DNA of 64,000 bases from Picosynechococcus sp. PCC 7003 (GTDB lineage: Bacteria; Cyanobacteriota; Cyanobacteriia; Cyanobacteriales; MRBY01): positions 1,134,661 through 1,198,660 of the forward strand of contig NZ_CP016474.1 in assembly GCF_001693255.1 (NCBI RefSeq). Direction: 5' to 3'. Numbering within the stretch: position 1 is the stretch's first letter; every line of letters starts with the position of its first letter. Made by a program: the position numbers and the translations under genes. The notes under the pieces were generated by a model. It had not been told where the DNA came from. It saw only the letters and a list, made by a program, of their open reading frames with translations, and did not search any database. Positions 18,222-27,595 of this stretch are shown one piece after another.

Positions 18222-19481
18222 TTAACTGATATCGGAGATAGAGATTTTTTCGACTTTATCTACATTGTCTCTTTTTCTTAGCATCGCTCTTAAACACATT
18301 CTATATTTTGGGTCTGAAAAACAGTAAGCATCTCCTTTAGGAGAACGTTTGATAATTGGATTATTTTGGCTAGCTAAATAGCTAAGAGCTTTGGAAATAT
18401 TTAATGTTAGATCAACAGTGGATTCGGGGAATTCTTTACGGAGAATTTCTTCTATATCAGTAACCCTAAACTCTTCTGTCTCGACTAAACCTAGTGAATA
18501 TAGTGTTTGATTACGTCGCTGTACTTTTGTTTCACGCTCATTCATCATGGACTCTACGATGGCATAACTAGCAGATAGTGAAGTCTGCAACCAATATCTA
18601 TCAACATCATCTAGTAAATTTTTAGTTATTTTTCCGCCATTTTCTTGACCTAAAAATGCAAGCTCTAAACAATACTCATGCAATCTTTGTGGCAACTTAT
18701 CTGTCGTCCAAGAAATATGATTGACAATTTCATCGAAGTCCTCAATTTCATAGCCTAACTCATTTATAAAACCTGTTTTTACCAGATTTTTACATTGTTC
18801 AGATGTCATTCTAGAAACTTCAGGGATTTCCCTAATTCGATTCGCGATCGTTGTAAGATGAGGAGTGTTATTGTAGTACGAACGAAGATCTCCAGGAACT
18901 CCTACAATCAAGATCTTGACTTCATATTTTGCGTATCTTGAATCATCGATCAATGTAATTATGTCAGCTAACTCTTTTAATAGTTTGGGATCTGAGTGAA
19001 TTGTTTCCAAATTATCTAGTACAAGAACTGATGGCTTTCCAGAACTTTTTTGAGATATATGCTTTAGCAATGCTTCAAATGGTTCCATTTCACCAATCTT
19101 ATAATTGCTTTGATGTTGAACGGAAGCAGATGCAACACCTGCACTAACATCTCCTTTTTTTATCTCGGAGTATCCTGTCTTTTGTGGTTCTTCATAGCTG
19201 TTAATTAAATCTGAAAATTCAGCAGTAATACTTCCTAAGCGAGAAGCGGTTGCCAAATTTGCAATAAAAATTTCAAATTTATTTTCTTTTAAAACTTTTT
19301 TATAGAGCCATGTTTTTCCACTTCCACTTTCTCCATGAATCAACAAATGCAGATTTGTCCTTAATCCTCTCTTTAATGCTTGTTCTAGTTCTGGTCTTTG
19401 GACATACATTTTATCATTAATATCTGGTGCTCTAGGAGTAAAAACATTTTCTGGTTTTTTACCTTTATGACTGGGTGACAT
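18222..19481 (-). CDS. solitary AAA-family ATPase, accessory
   Basis: The 419-aa protein has Walker A IHGESGSGKTWLYKK (about residues 48-62), Walker B PSVLVLDNLETI (about 150), a sensor-like strand VKILIVGVPGD, and an arginine-rich box IANRIREIPEVSRM, as in AAA_16/ORC-like P-loop ATPases. The C-terminal 130 aa look like helical lid plus winged-helix (RRNQTLYSLGLVETEEFRVTDIEEILRKEFP). It is AT-rich, HIP1-free and lies alone in an otherwise HIP1-rich neighbourhood, suggesting horizontal gain. A defence or mobile-element role is conceivable but no partner nuclease is adjacent except possibly Uma2. Confidence 0.75.
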   Translation of the reverse strand: MSPSHKGKKPENVFTPRAPDINDKMYVQRPELEQALKRGLRTNLHLLIHGESGSGKTWLYKKVLKENKFEIFIANLATASRLGSITAEFSDLINSYEEPQKTGYSEIKKGDVSAGVASASVQHQSNYKIGEMEPFEALLKHISQKSSGKPSVLVLDNLETIHSDPKLLKELADIITLIDDSRYAKYEVKILIVGVPGDLRSYYNNTPHLTTIANRIREIPEVSRMTSEQCKNLVKTGFINELGYEIEDFDEIVNHISWTTDKLPQRLHEYCLELAFLGQENGGKITKNLLDDVDRYWLQTSLSASYAIVESMMNERETKVQRRNQTLYSLGLVETEEFRVTDIEEILRKEFPESTVDLTLNISKALSYLASQNNPIIKRSPKGDAYCFSDPKYRMCLRAMLRKRDNVDKVEKISISDIS

Positions 19482-19588
19482 AAGATATTACTTAAAGAAG
19501 TAAATTATTAAGACTCAAATAAAAGTATAGCCCAGAGTTTTGCTAAAGCCGTTAAGCTATATTACGTACTCATTTTCAGACGGCAGAC

Positions 19589-21094
19589 ATGGCACGGGAT
19601 TTACGCGCATTTATCAAACTGGTAGAAGAACGGGGGCAACTGCGCCGCATTAAGGCCCTAGTGGATTCGGATCTAGAGATTGCCGAGATTGCAAACCGGA
19701 TGCTCCAGTTGGGTGGCCCGGCGTTGCTATTTGAGAATGTGCGGGGGACTTCCGTTCCGGTGGTTGTCAATCTGCTGGGGACAGTGGAGCGGATTTGCTG
19801 GGCGATGAAAATGGAAAAGCCCGAAGAATTAGAAGATTTAGGCCGAAAATTGGCGATGCTTCAGCAGCCGAAGCCCCCGAAAAAGATTTCCCAGGCCATT
19901 GATTTTGGTAAGGTGCTGTTTGATGTGCTGAAGGCAAAACCTGGTGGTAGCTTTTTTCCTCCCTGTCAGCAAGTAGTCGTTGAGCAGGAAGAATTGGATC
20001 TGGGTTTGATCCCGATGTTGCGCCCCTACCCGAAGGATGCGGGGAAAAATATTACCCTCGGTTTGGTGATTACGAAGGATTGTGAAACGGGGGTGCCCAA
20101 TGTAGGAGTTTATCGCCTGCAATTGCAATCGAAAAATACGATGACGGTGCATTGGCTCTCGGTGCGGGGGGGCGCGCGTCATCTACGGAAAGCAGCAGAA
20201 AATGGCAAAAAACTGGAAGTGGCGATCGCCATTGGGATTGACCCGATTTTGATTATGGCGGCAGCGACGCCGATCCCGGTAGATTTATCAGAATGGCTGT
20301 TTGCGGGGCTATATGGTGGTTCTGGGGTGGCATTGACCAAATGTAAAACTGTCGATCTTGAAGTGCCAGCCGATGCCGAATTTATCCTCGAAGGCACGAT
20401 TACCCCTGGGGAAATGCTCCCTGATGGGCCGTTTGGCGATCACATGGGTTATTACGGCGGCGTTGAGGATTCACCCTTGGTGCGGTTCCACTGTATGACC
20501 CACCGCAAAGAGCCAATTTATCTCGCCACCTTTAGCGGTCGCCCTCCGAAAGAAGAAGCGATGATGGCGATCGCCTTGAACCGGATTTATACGCCGATCC
20601 TGCGGCAACAGGTTTCCGAGATTGTGGATTTTTTCCTGCCCATGGAAGCCCTTAGTTACAAGGCCGCGATTATCTCCATCGATAAAGCCTACCCCGGCCA
20701 AGCCCGTCGGGCGGCCCTTGCCTTTTGGAGTGCCCTGCCCCAATTTACCTATACAAAATTTGTGATCGTGGTGGATAAGGATGTGAATATCCGCGACCCG
20801 CGCCAGGTGGTTTGGGCCATTAGTTCTAAAGTTGATCCCGTGCGGGATGTCTTTATCCTGCCGGATACCCCCTTCGATACCCTCGATTTTGCCAGCGAAA
20901 AAATTGGGATGGGCGGCCGCATGGGCATTGATGCGACAACAAAAATTCCCCCCGAAACTGACCACGAGTGGGGTGAAGTCCTCGAGTCCGATCCAAAGAT
21001 TGCCGAAAGGTGCGATCGCCGTTGGGCAGAATATGGCCTTGCAGATATCGATTTAACCGCCGTTGATCCCAACAAATTCGGCTACGAAATGTAA
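19589..21094 (+). CDS. ubiD: UbiD-family decarboxylase
   Basis: UbiD enzymes use prenylated FMN to decarboxylate aromatic acids; in cyanobacteria the housekeeping member acts on the 4-hydroxybenzoate-derived intermediate of plastoquinone synthesis. The 501-aa protein shows RDLRAFIKLVEERGQLRRI at the N-terminus, the central PVDLSEWLFAGLYGG, the E-E region EGTITPGEMLPDGPFGDHMGYY, and FVIVVDKDVNIRDPRQVVWA. Length matches. It is monocistronic. Confidence 0.94.
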   Translation: MARDLRAFIKLVEERGQLRRIKALVDSDLEIAEIANRMLQLGGPALLFENVRGTSVPVVVNLLGTVERICWAMKMEKPEELEDLGRKLAMLQQPKPPKKISQAIDFGKVLFDVLKAKPGGSFFPPCQQVVVEQEELDLGLIPMLRPYPKDAGKNITLGLVITKDCETGVPNVGVYRLQLQSKNTMTVHWLSVRGGARHLRKAAENGKKLEVAIAIGIDPILIMAAATPIPVDLSEWLFAGLYGGSGVALTKCKTVDLEVPADAEFILEGTITPGEMLPDGPFGDHMGYYGGVEDSPLVRFHCMTHRKEPIYLATFSGRPPKEEAMMAIALNRIYTPILRQQVSEIVDFFLPMEALSYKAAIISIDKAYPGQARRAALAFWSALPQFTYTKFVIVVDKDVNIRDPRQVVWAISSKVDPVRDVFILPDTPFDTLDFASEKIGMGGRMGIDATTKIPPETDHEWGEVLESDPKIAERCDRRWAEYGLADIDLTAVDPNKFGYEM

Positions 21095-21306
21095 CAAAAC
21101 CATACCAATACACAGTCCAAAAACCCTCCTTTTTTTAATGAAGGAACTTATTTTTGTAAACAATGTCTCTTGTGTAAGATGGATGTATTCAGTACGTGAT
21201 TTGACACAATCATTATTGAGAGCTTTCAAAATAAATGTTTTAACATCGAGTATTGTTAGTCAAATCACACTCGTTTATAAATTCAAACAACATGTGAGAG
21301 TAAACA

Positions 21307-22275
21307 ATGCCCGAAATCAATAAAGCCCTGCAAGACCTCAAATTCGACATACCAATTCGAAGACGGATCTTTATCCGTAACGCAGTTATGGGGGCAATGG
21401 CAGTCAGCGTTTTATCGCCGTTCCAAAAGTCTTTGCTCGCCCAGGCAGTCGATGAAGAAATTGTTGTCTACCCAGGTAGAAGCCCCGAAGAAATTGAACG
21501 AGAGCTTAATAAGCGAAAAGCTGGAGCACTAGCAGATACATACGACTCTTGGGGATCCGCTGCCATAGCACTAGGTGCAGCCGCATTTGGATTAGCGGTA
21601 GCCGCAGTTGAGGTTCCCCCAGCAGCAGTATTGTTAGTACTCGATGGCGCAGCTTTCGTTATTTCAGGAGTCGGGTTTCTTTGGTTAGCCCACTTGATGA
21701 GAATGATTGCGGCAGATCCGCCACGCTACCCTTACATGATTGATGCAAACTTGACAGATTCTTTCTTGGTTGAAGGAGTTTTAGAGAAAATTCAAGACCC
21801 AGCAGATCAAGCCCTACTAACAACTTCAGATAATCTAATTCGTTCCGTAAGATCAATATGGGATCACTTGGAATGGTGGCAAGCAGCCAAAGAACAACAA
21901 GACCCTAAGTGGATGACTATCCATTCAGATCAATTTTGGTCCAGTGTAGATAGCTTCGCTGCAACCTTACCCTCGCTATCTGCTCGCTTAAGAACATCCG
22001 TTACCAGTCTCGAGGCACGCTTGAATTTACCGAACAACCAAAGTCTTTTTGATGCCACAAATCAAATTGCGGGTCGTCGCCTAAGTAATATTCCAGGCAT
22101 CAGGCAGTTTTTGAATAAAGTCATTAACTGGGATTCTGAGCTTTTTGATAATGGTGTTCGAGAAGCCGTGCGAGACAAATTACAAAATACAGTGCTTCAA
22201 CCGGTCTCTGAGAGTGACTTCAACCGACTACTCAATGAGCTTGATGACGCCGCAAGATATTTTTCTTCTGTCTAA
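21307..22275 (+). CDS. unrecognised exported protein with long hydrophobic segment
   Basis: The 322-aa product is not a family I recognise. Residues 18-47 look like a twin-arginine signal: RRRIFIRN (RRxFI), hydrophobic NAVMGAMAVSVLS, then LLAQA as a cleavage site. Residues about 84-131 form a 45-residue Gly/Ala/Val-rich hydrophobic stretch broken at VEVPP, a helical hairpin shape. The remaining 190 residues are predicted all-helical and Trp-containing (IWDHLEWWQAAKEQQ). A pore-forming or membrane-inserting helical protein is one reading; a plain membrane protein is another. It is HIP1-free and AT-richer than its neighbours, between ubiD and mnmG. Confidence 0.7.
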   Translation: MPEINKALQDLKFDIPIRRRIFIRNAVMGAMAVSVLSPFQKSLLAQAVDEEIVVYPGRSPEEIERELNKRKAGALADTYDSWGSAAIALGAAAFGLAVAAVEVPPAAVLLVLDGAAFVISGVGFLWLAHLMRMIAADPPRYPYMIDANLTDSFLVEGVLEKIQDPADQALLTTSDNLIRSVRSIWDHLEWWQAAKEQQDPKWMTIHSDQFWSSVDSFAATLPSLSARLRTSVTSLEARLNLPNNQSLFDATNQIAGRRLSNIPGIRQFLNKVINWDSELFDNGVREAVRDKLQNTVLQPVSESDFNRLLNELDDAARYFSSV

Positions 22276-22290
22276 AAGCTTATTTATCAA

Positions 22291-22384
22291 GCCCCCTGCC
22301 CCCGGTTTGGGGGAGATTTTAAGATGATTAACGGGATCAACGTCCCCCATTTTGCCGGAGCTTTAGTGAGGAGATTTAGGGGGC
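22291..22384. repeat. nested G/C-tract hairpin repeat downstream of the exported-protein gene
   Basis: An outer inverted repeat GCCCCCT (22291-22297) / AGGGGGC (22378-22384) encloses a hairpin CCCCC (22299-22303) / GGGGG (22309-22313) and a further CGTCCCCC block. GAGATTTTA and GAGATTTAG recur. It resembles the GGGGGATTTAGGGGG-type intergenic repeats and small transposon relics of cyanobacteria. The rest of the gap to 22581 holds only a terminator. Confidence 0.5.
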
Positions 22385-22463
22385 GGTTCAAGACATTGAC
22401 TAACTTTATAAACAGCCTCTAAACTTGCCGACTTAATTAAGTATTCGTTAACTCCTTATTGGT

Positions 22464-22488
22464 TTCTCCAAAAAGGAGGATTTTTTTT
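22464..22488 (+). terminator. intrinsic terminator before mnmG
   Basis: A 6-bp stem TTCTCC / GGAGGA (one wobble) with an AAAAA loop is followed by eight T residues. It would end transcripts from the 21307 gene or the repeat region before mnmG. Confidence 0.6.
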
Positions 22489-22581
22489 AATACTGACATT
22501 GTTCTCCTCATCTTCCCGGGCTTGATAGAATAGACGATCCATTCTTAAGTTCTACCGAAGATTTCCTCAATCACACTAGCC

Positions 22582-24501
22582 ATGCTGCGAACCCCCGTTG
22601 ATTTTCAAGATGAGTTTGATGTCATTGTCATTGGCGCTGGCCATTCTGGTTGTGAAGCAGCCCTGGCCTCAGCTCGTTTAGGTTGCCGCACGCTGATGTT
22701 GACCCTCAACCTCGACAAAATCGCCTGGCAACCCTGCAACCCGGCTGTCGGTGGCCCCGCAAAATCCCAGTTAACCCATGAAGTGGACGCCCTGGGGGGA
22801 GAAATCGGTAAGATGGCAGACCGTACCTATCTCCAAAAGCGGGTGCTCAATGCCTCCCGGGGGCCAGCCGTCTGGGCTTTGCGTGCCCAAACCGATAAGC
22901 GCGAATATGCTGCGGTAATGAAAAATATCGTCGAAAACCAAGACAACCTTGTGATTCGCGAGGGAATGGCGACGGATCTTGTGTTGGGCAACAACGATGA
23001 AATTTGTGGGATTCAAACCTATTTTGGCACTTGTTTTGGGGCCAAGGCCGTTGTCCTGACAACGGGGACCTTCCTCGGCGGAATGATTTGGATTGGGAAC
23101 AAATCGATGCCTGCGGGCCGGGCCGGAGAATTTGCAGCAGTGGGCATGACAGAAACCTTAAACGAGTTGGGGTTTGAGACAGGGCGCTTAAAAACAGGGA
23201 CCCCTGCCCGGGTGGATCGCCGTTCGGTCGATTACAGCAAAATGGAAATTCAGCCGGCGGACGAAGAAGTGCGGTGGTTTAGCTTTGATCCAGAAGCCTG
23301 GGTAGAGCGTGAGCAAATGCCCTGTTACCTCACTCGGACAACCCAAAAAACCCATCAACTGATCAAGGATAATCTGCACCTGTCCCCTATCTATGGTGGC
23401 TTCATTGATTCCAAAGGTCCCCGTTATTGTCCGAGCATTGAAGACAAGATTGTCCGGTTTGCCGATAAAGATTCCCACCAAATTTTCATCGAACCGGAAG
23501 GGCGCACCATTCCAGAACTTTATATCCAAGGTTTTTCGACGGGACTGCCCGAAAGTCTCCAGTTGCAGATGCTCCAGAGTCTGCCGGGGATGGAAGATTG
23601 TGTGATGCTCCGCCCAGCCTATGCGGTGGAATATGACTACTTACCCGCAACCCAGTGTTACCCCACCCTGATGACCAAACGGGTGGAAGGTTTATTCTCG
23701 GCGGGACAAATTAATGGCACCACGGGCTACGAAGAAGCAGCGGCCCAGGGGATCGTGGCGGGTATCAACGCGGCAAAATTTGCCCAGGGTCAGGACATGG
23801 TCGTTTTCCCCCGGGAACAGAGTTATCTCGGCACTTTAATTGATGATCTGTGCACGAAGGATTTGCGGGAACCCTACCGGATGCTGACCTCCCGTTCGGA
23901 ATATCGCTTAATTCTCCGTTCCGATAATGCCGATCAGCGGTTAACGCCCCTGGGTCGGGAGATTGGCTTGATTGGCGATCGCCGTTGGGCCTTGTACCAA
24001 ACTAAGCAAGAAAACATTGCGGCCGAAAAGGAACGACTCCACACAGAACGGGTTAAAGAATTAGATCCCTTGGGTCAGCAAATTGCGGCGGATACAGGCC
24101 AAAAAATCAAAAGTTCTGTGACTTTAGCAGATTTATTGCGGCGACCCAAGTTCCACTACGCTGATCTCGCCAGTTATGGCTTGGGGAATGAAGCACTCAC
24201 CCAGGCGGAGCAGGCCGGGGCAGAAATTGATATTAAATATTCTGGTTATATCAAGCGGCAACAAAATCAAATTGACCAAATCAGCCGCCATGCTAATCGG
24301 AAATTGCCGGAAAGTTTAGATTACTTGACGGTGGAGACCCTTTCGATGGAAGCCCGGGAAAAATTAAATAAGGTGCGTCCCCTCACCATTGGCCAGGCCA
24401 CGCGCATTGGTGGGGTAAACCCAGCGGACATTAATGCATTGCTGGTTTATTTAGAGGTGCAACACCGTCAAAAAAATGCCCAGGAACCCGTTACCTCTTA
24501 A
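22582..24501 (+). CDS. mnmG: tRNA uridine-34 carboxymethylaminomethyl modification enzyme MnmG (GidA)
   Basis: MnmG with MnmE modifies the wobble uridine of tRNAs reading split codon boxes. The 639-aa FAD protein begins with [19 protein letters not shown], has [14 protein letters not shown], the [15 protein letters not shown] block and [15 protein letters not shown], and ends with the helical MnmE-binding domain ([23 protein letters not shown]). Length is standard. Its last 4 bp overlap the convergent ferredoxin gene. Confidence 0.97.
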   Translation: MLRTPVDFQDEFDVIVIGAGHSGCEAALASARLGCRTLMLTLNLDKIAWQPCNPAVGGPAKSQLTHEVDALGGEIGKMADRTYLQKRVLNASRGPAVWALRAQTDKREYAAVMKNIVENQDNLVIREGMATDLVLGNNDEICGIQTYFGTCFGAKAVVLTTGTFLGGMIWIGNKSMPAGRAGEFAAVGMTETLNELGFETGRLKTGTPARVDRRSVDYSKMEIQPADEEVRWFSFDPEAWVEREQMPCYLTRTTQKTHQLIKDNLHLSPIYGGFIDSKGPRYCPSIEDKIVRFADKDSHQIFIEPEGRTIPELYIQGFSTGLPESLQLQMLQSLPGMEDCVMLRPAYAVEYDYLPATQCYPTLMTKRVEGLFSAGQINGTTGYEEAAAQGIVAGINAAKFAQGQDMVVFPREQSYLGTLIDDLCTKDLREPYRMLTSRSEYRLILRSDNADQRLTPLGREIGLIGDRRWALYQTKQENIAAEKERLHTERVKELDPLGQQIAADTGQKIKSSVTLADLLRRPKFHYADLASYGLGNEALTQAEQAGAEIDIKYSGYIKRQQNQIDQISRHANRKLPESLDYLTVETLSMEAREKLNKVRPLTIGQATRIGGVNPADINALLVYLEVQHRQKNAQEPVTS

Positions 24502-24857
24502 GTCAATGATCCTGGGGGATGGATTCTGGGGTTGAGCTTTGCTCGCACAGGATTAGCAATACCTGGATCTCCTAGGGGATCATCCCGGTGGAGCGCCGCG
24601 CAAATATGGGGCACGTCGGCAGGGGTGACTTGGCAGTACCACACCTCTGTGGGCACCAAGCGCACAGTGACGCCCAAATGACATTGGCCTTGGCAAGGAC
24701 TTGGGATCGCAAAAACCTGTGGTGGTAGGGACGTTTGTTGAAAAGCTTGCAGAACAAAAGCACTCCCCCGCTCACGACAACTCTGGTGCTGGCAAATCAA
24801 AAGATGGCGATCGCCGGGCTGACCGGGCGGAATAATGGTCACACTTTCTGGGGACAT
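24498..24857 (-). CDS. thioredoxin-like [2Fe-2S] ferredoxin-domain protein
   Basis: The 119-aa protein matches the short cyanobacterial (2Fe-2S) ferredoxin-domain family: [19 protein letters not shown], then [31 protein letters not shown]. The four cysteines in the CxxxxC ... CxxxC arrangement are those of the NuoE/thioredoxin-like cluster fold. The redox partner is unknown. It overlaps mnmG tail to tail by 4 bp, and its promoter region faces the sensor kinase gene. Confidence 0.85.
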   Translation of the reverse strand: MSPESVTIIPPGQPGDRHLLICQHQSCRERGSAFVLQAFQQTSLPPQVFAIPSPCQGQCHLGVTVRLVPTEVWYCQVTPADVPHICAALHRDDPLGDPGIANPVRAKLNPRIHPPGSLT

Positions 24858-24946
24858 GGTGAAAAAGAGCGCAGAATGGGGCAGCGGGCAATTTTTAGAT
24901 TAGGCGCGACAATGGGAATGAGCACTGATCCATCTCAACCAGGCCA

Positions 24947-27544
24947 ATGACGTATCTTCCGCTGGCACAAGCATCAACCCTGACAAAGTCATTACTACAT
25001 ATTTTGATTGTAGGGGAAGATTTAGGGCGATCGCCCCTGGAGAATTGCCTAGAAAAAATTTCTCGGTGGGATCTCCGTTGGCGATCGCAGCCCTTTGTGA
25101 CACCCCTAGAGCCCGCCGACTTGATCATTCTCTTTTGCCCTGAGGCACCAACCGCAACGTGGCTCGATCAAATTTTAGCCCTGCCACTCCCTGTAGTGGT
25201 CATTACCACAGCACCCCTTCCCGATCAGCCGGGTTTAACCGTAATTCCCCCGGGGGAACTCTCTCCTTTGACCCTCGAACTTGGTTTTCGGGCTGTACTT
25301 CAGGAAAAATCCTCCGACTTAGTACACCAGCCAGCCCCCCGTCCCCTAGAAACCCATCTCCAGCTCACCACCATTCTAGTCAAATTTTCCCAAGCCCTTT
25401 TCCGTCCCGAAGCCACCCTCGATCAGGCCTTGGGAATTTTGGGACGCCATCTCCAGATGGAGCGGATCACGATTTTTCAATGGCATTGGGATCGGGCCGG
25501 CCAAATCAATTCGCCCCCCAAAATTGTCGAACAATGGTCCTATGATGGGTCTCCCCCTTGTCAAAAAAAGGTCGCGGCGTTTCCCCTCCATTGGTGGCAG
25601 TTGCTCCTAGAGCTTGGTGATGTCATGGCGATCGCCCACCAAAACCAAGACCCGAAATTAGTTCCCCTGTTGGAATTTCTGGAGGTCAAGGCATTTTTGG
25701 GGCTACCGATTTTTGACCACCAAGGCCACCACTGGGGGCATTTAATTTTCACCAGCGAAGCTCCCCGCGCTCATCCCTGGTCGGCCCTCGAAATTCAAAC
25801 CCTGAAGATGGCGGCGGAACTGCTCCACCACAACTTGATCCGCACCGTTACCCAGCGGGAACTAGAAGCCTCTGAAGCGCTCTACGCCGGGATTGTGACC
25901 CATTCTGCGGAGGCCATTTTTTTGGTGCGTGTTCACCGGGCGATCGCCATTACCACCGCTGCCCCCGTTGACCTAACCGAGGCGGTGACTAAATTTACCT
26001 TTGAAATGGTCAACCCCACCTACTGCGAAAAAATGGGGGTTTATCCCCGGCAAGTCATTGGTAAATCCCCCCAAACCGTCTTTCCCGAAAAGCTGGCCCA
26101 ACAACTGTGTGATTCTTTCCAGGGTTGTCTCGAAATTGGCGAAACCCTGCTGTTTGAAGAAGTGATCGAACTCCCCGACTGTACCCAAATTTGGCGTACC
26201 TGTCTGATTCCGATCCGCGATCGCCAGGGCACCATCCAACAGATCCAGGGCAGTGCCCGGGATGTCACCGAAGAACGCCAGCTAGAACTGACCAAAATGC
26301 GCTACAGCCGCCATCAACATATGTTGGCTTCCTTGACGGTTAAAATTTTGCGCTCCTGGGATATGGAAAAAATGCTGACCACCACGGTGCAGGAACTCCG
26401 CAAAACCCTCCAAGCCGACCGGGTGATTTTTTGGGAGATGTTAAATGAAACCGAAGGCAAAGTGACGGCGGAGGCGACTCACCCCAACGTCCGCTCGATG
26501 CTCTACCATCGGTTCCCCGTTGCAGCCTTTAACCGGGGCGATTTTGATCTGTTTCGTCAGGGGGAACTCCAGACCTGCATCGACGTAGAAGCCGCGAAAT
26601 TTCCCCCGGCCCACGATGCCATGCTCCGGGAATATGGCGTTGTCGCCTATGCTGTTCTGCCCGTCCTCGTGAGCGCCATGGACGATCCAGAAGGAGAGCC
26701 GCACCTGAAGGGCTTGATTTGTGTCCAGCAGTGCCATTTCCCCCAAATTTGGAATGCCGATGAATTACATCTCCTGCGCCAGCTCATTAATCAAATCTGC
26801 ATTGCCCTAAACCAGGCGGAACTGCTACAGCGCCAACGCCATTACACCAACGAACTGGCCCGTTCTAACCAAGAACTTGAACAGTTTGCCTACGTGGCTT
26901 CCCACGACCTCCAGGAACCGCTGCAATTGGTGGCCAATTACGCCCAACTGCTGGCCCGTCGCAATGGCGATCGCCTGGATGAGCGCTCCCAACGGTATCT
27001 CCAGCACATCACCGCCGGCACCCGCACGATGCAAACGCAAATTCAAGATTTGCTGCGTTATTCCCGCCTGAATACCCGTCAAAGTAAACTGGAACTGGTA
27101 TCCATGGGAGATTGTCTCCAACGGGCGATCGCCAACCTCAAACTCAAACTTAAGCGGACCCACACCCAACTCCACTGCCCCAAAACTCTCCCAGAAGTCC
27201 TTGGGGATGGGAGTCAACTCCAGAGCCTCTGGCAAAATCTTCTCAGTAATGCAATTAAATACCGGGGCGATCGCCCACCCGAAATCACGATCAACGTTAC
27301 CCAAGACGAACACCACTGGCAGTTTGGGGTCAAAGATAACGGTATTGGCATCGATCCCAAACATCAAAAGCGCATTTTCCAAATTTTCCAGCGGCTCCAC
27401 ACCCAGGAAGAATATCCCGGTACTGGCATTGGCCTCGCCATCTGTCACCGCATTGTCAAAATCCACGGGGGCGATATTTGGGTCACTTCTGAACCCCAGG
27501 CCGGGGCGACATTTTACTTTACCCTACCGATTTATCACCATTGA
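24947..27544 (+). CDS. multidomain sensor histidine kinase (GAF-PAS-GAF-HisKA-HATPase), phytochrome-type
   Basis: The 865-aa soluble kinase reads: a receiver-like N-terminus (1-125, no full phosphoacceptor set), GAF (about 135-300), PAS (about 310-440, ending in the PAC-like IPIRDRQGTIQQIQGSARDVTEERQ), a second GAF (about 455-630), HisKA with YVASHDLQEPLQLV, and HATPase with LWQNLLSNAIKY, KDNGIGIDP and GTGIGLAICHRIV. H-box and linker resemble phytochrome-family kinases such as Cph1. I see no clear chromophore cysteine in GAF2, so light sensing is unproven. The response-regulator gene 1.1 kb downstream is its likely partner, now separated by an insertion element. Confidence 0.92.
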   Translation: MTYLPLAQASTLTKSLLHILIVGEDLGRSPLENCLEKISRWDLRWRSQPFVTPLEPADLIILFCPEAPTATWLDQILALPLPVVVITTAPLPDQPGLTVIPPGELSPLTLELGFRAVLQEKSSDLVHQPAPRPLETHLQLTTILVKFSQALFRPEATLDQALGILGRHLQMERITIFQWHWDRAGQINSPPKIVEQWSYDGSPPCQKKVAAFPLHWWQLLLELGDVMAIAHQNQDPKLVPLLEFLEVKAFLGLPIFDHQGHHWGHLIFTSEAPRAHPWSALEIQTLKMAAELLHHNLIRTVTQRELEASEALYAGIVTHSAEAIFLVRVHRAIAITTAAPVDLTEAVTKFTFEMVNPTYCEKMGVYPRQVIGKSPQTVFPEKLAQQLCDSFQGCLEIGETLLFEEVIELPDCTQIWRTCLIPIRDRQGTIQQIQGSARDVTEERQLELTKMRYSRHQHMLASLTVKILRSWDMEKMLTTTVQELRKTLQADRVIFWEMLNETEGKVTAEATHPNVRSMLYHRFPVAAFNRGDFDLFRQGELQTCIDVEAAKFPPAHDAMLREYGVVAYAVLPVLVSAMDDPEGEPHLKGLICVQQCHFPQIWNADELHLLRQLINQICIALNQAELLQRQRHYTNELARSNQELEQFAYVASHDLQEPLQLVANYAQLLARRNGDRLDERSQRYLQHITAGTRTMQTQIQDLLRYSRLNTRQSKLELVSMGDCLQRAIANLKLKLKRTHTQLHCPKTLPEVLGDGSQLQSLWQNLLSNAIKYRGDRPPEITINVTQDEHHWQFGVKDNGIGIDPKHQKRIFQIFQRLHTQEEYPGTGIGLAICHRIVKIHGGDIWVTSEPQAGATFYFTLPIYHH

Positions 27545-27595
27545 GTGATTGATCAGCAGTCAGTCTAGGGCGATCGCCTTGAGCACGACAAAATA

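Noticed and set aside
26825-27466. 213-aa open frame antisense to the sensor kinase
   Set aside because: Opposite to the HisKA/HATPase domains, whose motifs are intact; no independent signal.
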